Program-made: the position numbers and the translations under genes
NCBI GenBank assembly: GCA_036850595.1
Contig: CM072162.1
Location: forward strand, 17,971,758-18,035,757
DNA: 64,000 nt
Source of the DNA: Rhyacichthys aspro
Taxonomy: Eukaryota > Chordata > Actinopteri > Gobiiformes > Rhyacichthyidae
Direction: 5' to 3'
Part shown: positions 50,993-59,900 of the stretch, one piece after another
How positions within the stretch are numbered: the stretch's first letter is position 1
Layout of the letters: every line of letters starts with the position of its first letter
The notes under the pieces: model-generated
Seen by the model: the letters and a program-made list of their open reading frames with translations, nothing else
What the model was told of the DNA's origin: nothing
The model's database searches: none

Positions 50993-53900
50993 GTGCGAAG
51001 CAGGTCAAGGAGAAACACTGGCCCTCTGATGTTACACGCTACATACATGTCTATTTCACGCCACATCATCGCTCAATTTATTCTTTCATTTGTGTGATTT
51101 ATAATATAGTCGCTCTAATCCTCGTGACTCCAGACTGTATTTCACTGAAAAAATATTGTCTGATAAATCTTACAAGACAGACTTGCCCAAACGCAGCCTG
51201 ACATCATTAATCATTCAGTGGATACAAGCCAAAACTGACCAATGAACAAGCCAGAGGTCATGTTTTGTTTTCAGTGTCGGTAATAAATATACTTCAAGAT
51301 TAAATATTGTTTTAGGCTGGACATCATATTTTAAACGGCGAAAGCTACACTGCGCAGAAATATAACACGAGATGTAGAAGAAAATGTGTCTATATTGAAC
51401 GAAAATGATAAATCTTTTTTTTTTTACATCTAACTGGAGTATGTACATAGTAGTATGGATAACAAATTAAGTATGTGTGTCAAATTACAGTATAGAAATA
51501 TGTATATAGTCAGATTACAGTTACATTATATCTAGTTATAACTGGGATAACTGCAGGATAATGTTCAAAGATGAACCAGGATTTGTTAAATAATGACACA
51601 GTAATAAATGTAAGATTATGTGCCATTACGTCTAATATTTTAAGGCAGATCAAGCCGTTCAAACATAATAAGTAATCAGATGAATAATTTTATACTGTGA
51701 ATTATGCTTTTAATTAAATTTTCTAACATTATTAGCAATTATACTAGAATAGTGTTTTAAATTAACTCCTGGATGACACTGATAATAAGGCTGGGTGATA
51801 TCAATATCTTCAAGAGAGACACCGTCAATCCAACACCTCATTTCTCTTTTTTCCTACAGCCTGTGAACACCTGAAGTAACCCGGCAGGAATATGTTATCT
51901 ATTAAAAAACAAGAGGAAATGGATGAGAAAATGAAAAACTTGAAACAAAATCCATTTGGTTCATAAATATTCAAAGCCCTTATGCAAATACTGAGTTCAC
52001 ACAATGTGCTCCTTCCAAAACAGGACTCTATTTGTCTTCTTTGGAAGGAAGTAATGGAGGTTTTACTGGGTTTTATGATGTTTAAATGTCTATTCTTTAA
52101 AGGCAGACAAATGAAGAGTGTGAGTGTTATTTTGATGTGACTATACACAACTGACACATTCATTTTGCAGATGGCTCCTTTAAAAGTTGTTGAGCTCTTC
52201 TCTGTGATTGACCTGTGATATTGACCATTAGAAAAAGCAGAAAGTCTTACGATGTGCACCATGGAGCAACTCAATTGACCTTCATTGTGTAAAAGCTTTC
52301 GGTTGTTCAGTGCTTATCTTTGGTAGAAATTGATAGAGTTAGTAAAGGAGCTAAGTCTAGTTATAAATGGTCCTCGGGGTGCAGTAATGGCTTTTTCAAA
52401 AGGATATTGGAAGAGTCGTTGGCCTCCATCACCCCATACTTCAGACAGGCTTCAATGAAGAGGGCAGCCCGATCAAACTGCCTCATACTGCCCCGGAGAT
52501 GGAGAGAGGAAGAAAAAGACACAGGTAAAGAAAGAAAAGGGGGCTACTGTCATCCTAGCCTTGATATCTGTGATCATAAAGCATATATCAACCCTGTCGT
52601 CATGATTTACTTCTAATGCTCTGTAAGTGCTGCGGTCGCCAAAGGCATTTTAAAGTCTGTCAGAGGAAGAGCAGGAGAGCAAATGATCAATACTGAGCTA
52701 AGGACACAGGTTATTCTAACTTACAGTCAAGTGTGCTGTAGTTCACAGTAAATGCAAAAACTAAATCTATCACACTGTATAACTATGGCAGTAATAAAAA
52801 AGAGGGAGTGTTGACTAGTGCTATATTGTGCAGCACTGTAAATAATGTATGTCTTACCTGTGGAGCATCTCTCCCACTTTGTAAAAGCAGCCCAGAGAAA
52901 GCAGCACCAGGATGGCTTTGGATTTCTGGTTGACCTGCGGCGAGCACAGATGTTCTGCCCAGCGCTTCAGCACATCAGAGCTCTCAGAAGGGTTCAGGCG
53001 CACCTACATAAAAAAAAACACACACACAATTTATAAACATGACTAATACTGCTTTTGCTCTAGGCCCAAAGCTTCTCTTACAACAGACCAACATTCAGGA
53101 ATCAATGCCTGAGGAAAAATGTTATCCTGCTCTTAGCTTGTTTCGTTTAATATTCATGGACTCAAAACTAAACAGAGCTTAACTAAACTTTTCTGTATTT
53201 GCTGTTCACTGGCAACAAGTGGCTCTTCATAATAACTAGGGATGCTCCAGTACCACTTATACACAGATTTCAGAGGAGTGTTGAGTCACGTGCTGTACTT
53301 TTATCATCTTGTTTACAGTAAATATTGCTATATAACAAAAAGGGGGAACACGTATTAAAAGTAAAGTGCTGGTATGGCAGGATCTGAGGAGGTCAAACAA
53401 AAACAAAGGGCTCATATACTGCATGCACTGAGTCGGTATCTGAACAGCTCTAATAATAAGCCATGGCACTTCTTAAAATTTGGTGAAGCTATTTATTAAC
53501 TTTGTGAAGGTTTTAGGTATTTCGTGATTTTATTTGATATTATTCATATAGTTCTACCTGAATAAAATGATTCATTTGTTGACACTTTTTGGGACTCCTG
53601 TTTTTGAAGAAACATGCATTTCTCTTTTGATATTTCAAAATGTCACGTTTACCTTGGTTCTACATTGTGTGCAGTGGCTAAAGATTTCTCCACTTCAAAA
53701 CCATTAAAAAAGTCAAGAGTAAACAGTGAATAATCCCTTACAGGCAGTCTTTGTCAAAATATTGGACAATATCTAATGTTTCCTGTTGATGGATGGCGTC
53801 ACGCTGAGTTACCTTGGCCAGCCAGGCAGCGCGGTTCCACTCCCCGTAGGTCTGCAGGTAACGGCAGGCATCTGCTGCCTTGTCGATCAGGCACAGCAGC

Positions 53901-56900
53901 TGAACACCCTCTGATGGATGAAGAAATGGATGAATGAATGGTGGGTTTTACATATGTGCTATATTTATGAGTCAATACCACTCCATAGCACACACAAATA
54001 GAGTGCTTCCTTTGCTGTATTACAACAGAAGTAAAATGTTTTTCAAAAGAAGAGCACCTGCTAGTTTGCCGTTGGCGATCATGTTCGTAGCGACTAGTTT
54101 GATGGTGGACTGAGAGGGGCCCGAGGAGGTGATGGTGGTCACTAAACAGGCTTTGAGAGAATCACAGTAGTAGCTGGGGTTGTCTGCGCTGGTTTCCAAC
54201 AGTAACTGCACTGCTCTGTCAGTCTGAAACAAGAACAAAGGGTGTAAAAGAAACGCCTGAGGTCACAGAAAAGAAAAGAGAATTGGCCTGAGCCAGGTAA
54301 CCACTAAGGGAACCAAACAATGCAGAGTGGCAAGGGGAAATTATGTTGATTATCTTCCTTTTCATCTGGTGAAGACAATGGCTCGAGCTCATGACAGGGT
54401 CAGCGGAGTCAGTCCTCTGGCAGCTTATTGGAGGTATGCACTTTCATCACACAGCCTGCTGATTGCAGACTACGATTAGAGGCAGAGTGGTGACATTGAG
54501 ACGGAGAGAGGTGTCTTAAATCCCAACAGATGAGGCACCGGGGACAAAGGAGGCAGCACTTATCCTCTACCTCACATCATTAGCTTCGACAGCAGCTATA
54601 TATCCTTTGCACCATTATGTGTGCATGCATATATGCACATCTAAGTGGTGCGAAAGCGTATTTAGAGATACCGGCCTGATGTATATTGTTATATTCCTTT
54701 ACAGTTTATGCAGCTATAGAAACCAGTCTCCGATGGTTTTAAAGATGCATTGTGTAATATTGTGTTGTCTACAGCTGAACAAAAAAAAAATTACTTTTTT
54801 AATACACAAGCCTGCTTAAGTTTAGATATATTTTCTCAGTTTCTTATTGTTTGATTTAGCTAGTTAAGGTATTGTACTTTTCTAAATGTAATTATGCTTC
54901 AAAGTTAGCTTGTTCTTTAACTTCTAACTACTACTAACTATTATAACTAAATTATATATTATAACTAAAGTTATTATTATAACTACTAATAACTATTTAT
55001 CTGTAGAATATGATTTTTCAAAAGAAACTATATTACATATAAAGTGTTGTTTGTTGTCTGTCTATTCAAAAATGGTATGTGCTGCCTAGTATTTGAAGTG
55101 ATGGTGGTGTAGTACCCACCTGTCCCAGCAGGAGGAGCTGGTCGGCACATTTCTTAGTGTGGTCATAACTGGAGCGCTTCACTTCTTGCAGGTGAACTCG
55201 ATCCAACTGAAATTTCTGTGAAGCGGTAAAAAGCAAGAAGATGAAGGAACTTTGCAGATAGACATGAATAAATGAATAATAGACATTCTGTATTTTGGTC
55301 TAACCGAGAGAAAGTGAAGGGAAAAGTTGATGAGAGGTTAAAAATAGATTGAGAATATAACAGAAATGGTGTGGAGAGATGAAGAGGGTAATTTAAAAAG
55401 TAATTTCAAAGTCTTTAAAATATTCAAAGAGTTTTCTTGCCTCCCAGATTGCTGTTTGTTATAGTCCAGGCTTTTCCCTTTTTTTTCATTACATGCTCCT
55501 TCATGAAAGATCACACTTTGTTTTGAAATATCAAAACAGCAATAGATTTTTCCCTGAACTGCATCTCATTTTCATGAAAGAGATGAGAGAGCGAAAGATC
55601 CAATAAAACAAGAGATGAGAGCGTAGAAAAGAATAAGTCAGTGAGTCGGCTGTGTTCTGGTGGGAGTGCACGCTTGTGTCTCTGTATCGAACAGTGTGGC
55701 TTTACTTTATTATGATGAATCTCTCTGTGAGTCACGGCCGTGGGCATAAATCCTTGCAGAGATTCCAAACGAGTTTAGTAACTTGGAGCCCGGGATATTA
55801 GTAATTACGGTCAGGCTGCTGCCACAGAAGTTGTTTTATGACAATAGGAGCCGAATGTAGCTGCAGACTGTCTGGGTGGCTCTGTTAAACTCCCAACTTT
55901 GTGATCACTGTTTTCTCTCATTAACACTCGATATAATAGTGCTTAGTTGATAAACTTAAAAAATAAAGCCAAGATGAGACATTTCACAGGGAGTGCATTT
56001 GTATCCACTAATTTAAAATCCCAAGTAGCCTTCCAACCTTGTGTTAGTTTTACAAAATGACTTTTAAAAGCACAAACTTGCCCACAAAATTTAATTTCAG
56101 ATAGTTCAGTGTAACACCATTTTTCAAAGTTTCAAGGTTCCTTTGCTGCTCCACTTAAGGAAATTAGTTTTACTCACACATACCAATAAAACGAAGAGCA
56201 TGGCAACACAAGATAAATAGATTTAAAAAAAAAGTGCATTACAAGAAAATGCAATAGTTATAATGGAAAATCATCACTGAATTTTGTATGGAAGTATAAT
56301 GTGTTGCTGATGTAAGAATCACATACATTAAATAAAATACACAATCATGGCTATGATTGAAAATATTATCACTATATTATCATTCTGAAATTATTAATGC
56401 AAACTATTTTGATACATCTCAATATCTGTATTTTAAGGGCAAATAATGTATCTACAATGGCAAACTATTCATTTTTTTGGTGTTATAATGTAGTTCTGCA
56501 GAATTAAAAAAGAAATACTGTTCAAATTATTTCTTTAGTCCCTTTCTAACACAAGGCTGCATACTTGTCCATCTCACTGAATCCTTTTAATAAAAATACT
56601 CATCTGTATGACTGTAGTGTAAGAGGGACTTTCACATATAAAAAAGAGGTATTGATGTTTGGCACCACCTGTGTATAGTTAAGTTTTACACTGAGTTTGG
56701 AAGCCATAAAAATCAGTCTTCTCAGCAGTAACTTTTCCAACACAAAACAAACAGGATCGATAATTAAAATGAAAACAAAACCAAACAAAAAGAGAGGCAG
56801 AAGAACTATTGTGTGGTGTGCTTGTTCAGCTATGTCATCACAGAGACACATCGATCCAAACAATGACGCAGCACAAACAAAAGAAGGATTTTATTTTAAT

Positions 56901-59900
56901 TGTCCTTATCTCAGTGTAGGCTAAAGTCATTGGGAACTCAATAAAAGTTTTGGTGGTGTTTACCTTGAAAGACCTGGACCTAGTGGGACAACAGGAGCAA
57001 CAGTTCATAGTGGAATATATTTTCTGGTCAGGGCAGTGTTGTTGACATCGTGGTTAATTGGCACAAGCTGGCTGTTTGTTTGTGGTCTGACTGTAGTTAA
57101 AGTGGTTCTGTGACTCCTCAGGGGGTTTAATACTGGCTGTATATTTTAATGTTAGCTTCCACTGTGTACTTCTTACTAATGAACGACAGAAAACCGCACT
57201 GTTTACTACTGACCTGAAAATAGGAACTCTCGCAGAGGACGTCGTGGCAGATGTCGAGGTGATTCTGGGCTGACGGCTGGGTTTCTTCACTTTGGGTCTC
57301 TCCCGTAGACAAGCTAAGTTGTCGGGCCTGGGCAAAAGATTGGAGGTAATGGGACGCCACAGTCCAGAAGAGCAGGTCAGACTCGTCCCCAAACAGCCTA
57401 CAATTTGGCAAGACAACACATGAGTGAAACCACAGTGTAACATTCTCTCCAGAGTCAAGCTCGGTCTAGTCCAGGCACTAATGACCACAGATACTGTATC
57501 CTAGCAGCCCACGCCTTTCTCTTTCTACACCCCCTTTACTCATGCTTCTGCGTTTTCTTCCATGCTTTACTTCCCTCAGCCTCTTTTAAACATATCTCCA
57601 CTACCACACAGCTGTTGCTAGGTTACCTTGCCACATTAACAATGGCGTGAAAACCTGTATGGCCCAAAAGCACAGACCTCAGTGTATCTCTGTACAGATA
57701 TGATCACGGTGTTAACTGAACAAAAGGAGTTAGTTTGACATTTCAGGTAAATTCAATCTTTCATTTTAAAAAAATGCAGACGTGGGGAAGATACGTCGTA
57801 TCAAGTGAAACGTGCTGCTCTAAATTTACAAGATGCTCAAGGGAAATGAGAACTGGGGCAGAGACAAGATCAGAGATGCTGACACCAGCTCACATGTCAG
57901 GTCTTTTGGTGAAGCTTCAAATCACAACTGTAGTTACAGCAAAAATACAGCCAATTATTTAGTCAGGTAAGATAAAACCACTTAGTAATGGGGCAAAATA
58001 TATCACTCCAAATTATGTAATGTTAATATTTATGAAGCACTAGCTGTGAAAAGATCTTTCGTGTCTTAGATGTAAAAGGTATCATTACGAGCTTACACAT
58101 AATCAGCTGTAACACCCCATGGTCATAACTGTCTGTTCGGTTCTAGCCAAAAAAGCCCTGACTCATCAAAGTGTCTCCACTGGGGGTAGAACAGGATGTT
58201 AGTAGCAGATGTTAAAGTCCTAAAAGTTGTTAGGTGAGACAGTCATTAGTGAACTTGTTTGTCCAGAATGCCTCTGATTTACAGCTTTTCTTTGTCGCAG
58301 CATCTTTGGTAGGTACTAACTATTACAGAAGAGTCACAAAGCTCACAACACCTACTGTTTATGGGACGCCGTGAGCCAAAGTCAAGCCATCACACTGTGA
58401 CCTTGAGTTGCAAAAATGAAGCTTTTTTGGATTATGAACTATCCCTGTGTTGAGTACCAATGTAACAAGATATTTAATGTTCTTTATTGCCTTCCATAAT
58501 AGTTGTAATTATTTATAATAGTCATATTGTTAACGGTCAGAGTATCTTTATTTATCTATTTTATTTCCCTTAATTGATCTATCATTTTGTTATGTTTTAG
58601 TTGATAATAAACCTGTGCAGCCTTGTGATTATCTGGCCATTGTGCAAGGTGTACCCAACCTCAGGCTTACAGCAGCTAGACCCCCAACAGGATAAGTGGA
58701 AGAAGATGAATGCATAAATAAACAGGTGCTTTAGTGTCTCTAGTGTAAGCTGAACCAAATAGATTTTCACACAATGATCTTGCCTCACAAAGACTGTCTG
58801 TACAAACAGCTAACAATGTTAACCCCACTCTGAGCTGGTCTGAGCTGTGATTTACCGAGAGACCAGGAGGCAGCGCTGCAGCAGGCTCAGCTCCGGGTCC
58901 TGGAGAACACTTTTCATGTCACTGGGGAGCCAATCAGAAACACAGGATCAGAACACAGCAAGGGCCTATTACAATTTTCACTACGACACCGCTGGCTCAA
59001 AGTGACTCTTGGAGGATACTGTCTTTTATATGCAGCCATTATTGACAATAAAGAAATACATGTACGACAACATGAACATCTATATAACACTGTGTGGCTT
59101 TGAGTATACTGTGAATATATGTGTGAACGTAACAATTTGAAATAAAAAATTGTGAGCCACAGTGCCATTAAAACAATAAAACAGTGTGAAATCTTACTTA
59201 GACAATGAGTTCAGCTGCTCCTGTATCAGTCCTTTTATCTCATTTTTTTCATTGTAGTCTCTGGAAAAAAAAAGAGGGCTCAAACTCAAATGAAACCCAT
59301 ATGACCTGATTAAAATGTGGGCTGAAAACCTGCTTGTTAAGAGAAGTGGACTTGTGCATCAGGCTGTAATAGATAAGTCTATTCAAACATTATGCTGAGG
59401 TCAGACAGCAGCCTCTGAGCACTAATATTACTCCCCGACTTATGATAAGGTGTGTTTAACAGAGGAAGGAGCACAGAGGGCTCACTTAAAGGGGCATTAT
59501 TACAGCCTTTTCACCTGCTTACACTGGCAAATTGGGGATTATTTTATACGCAGGAGGTAGATGGTGATTATGGTAGGGGGTTACACGGTCTTAATTGGTT
59601 CTTGCTCATATAATTCAAGTAAAGTGGTAAGACTTACACCTGAGTGATGTCCATAGTGAAGGTTCCTGACCAGGGCTGCAGGAGAAGGAAAGCTTTGAGG
59701 GTGAGGGCAGCTCTGGGCAACAACAGGTACGGACACCACACTGGATCTTTACAAAAAAAACAAAAAATGTTGAATTTGATTTTACTATTCTTTTCACTGC
59801 TCCCTTTCACAGACTGCACAGAGAAAGTGGCCATTTTCACACAACCAATTTTGAGATGATATATGATAAACCCACAAAATATAATGCCTGCACCTAATAT

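Larger units (their letters stand above)
50993..52407 (-). other. wdr11: wdr11 U12-type AT-AC intron (1,415 bp)
   Basis: On the minus strand the intron starts ATATCCTTTT (52398-52407) and ends AC (50993-50994). The branch-site motif TCCTTGACCT is at 51002-51011, its branch A (51005) lying 12 nt from the acceptor. All three match the minor-spliceosome consensus. The splice gives GVMEANDSSNKLIEA, which aligns without a gap to human GAFEVTEDTEKLITA. The interior holds a 149-codon minus open frame (51825-52274) with no family resemblance, which I treat as chance. Confidence 0.9.

Noticed and set aside
50641..51201. A 186-codon plus-strand open frame, the longest in the window
   Set aside because: It is antisense to the GC-rich last exon of wdr11. 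Its serine/proline-rich sequence is the mirror of the exon and shows no family resemblance.
51825..52274. A 149-codon minus frame between the last two wdr11 exons
   Set aside because: It lies inside the AT-AC intron, in a region without splice support or recognisable protein features.
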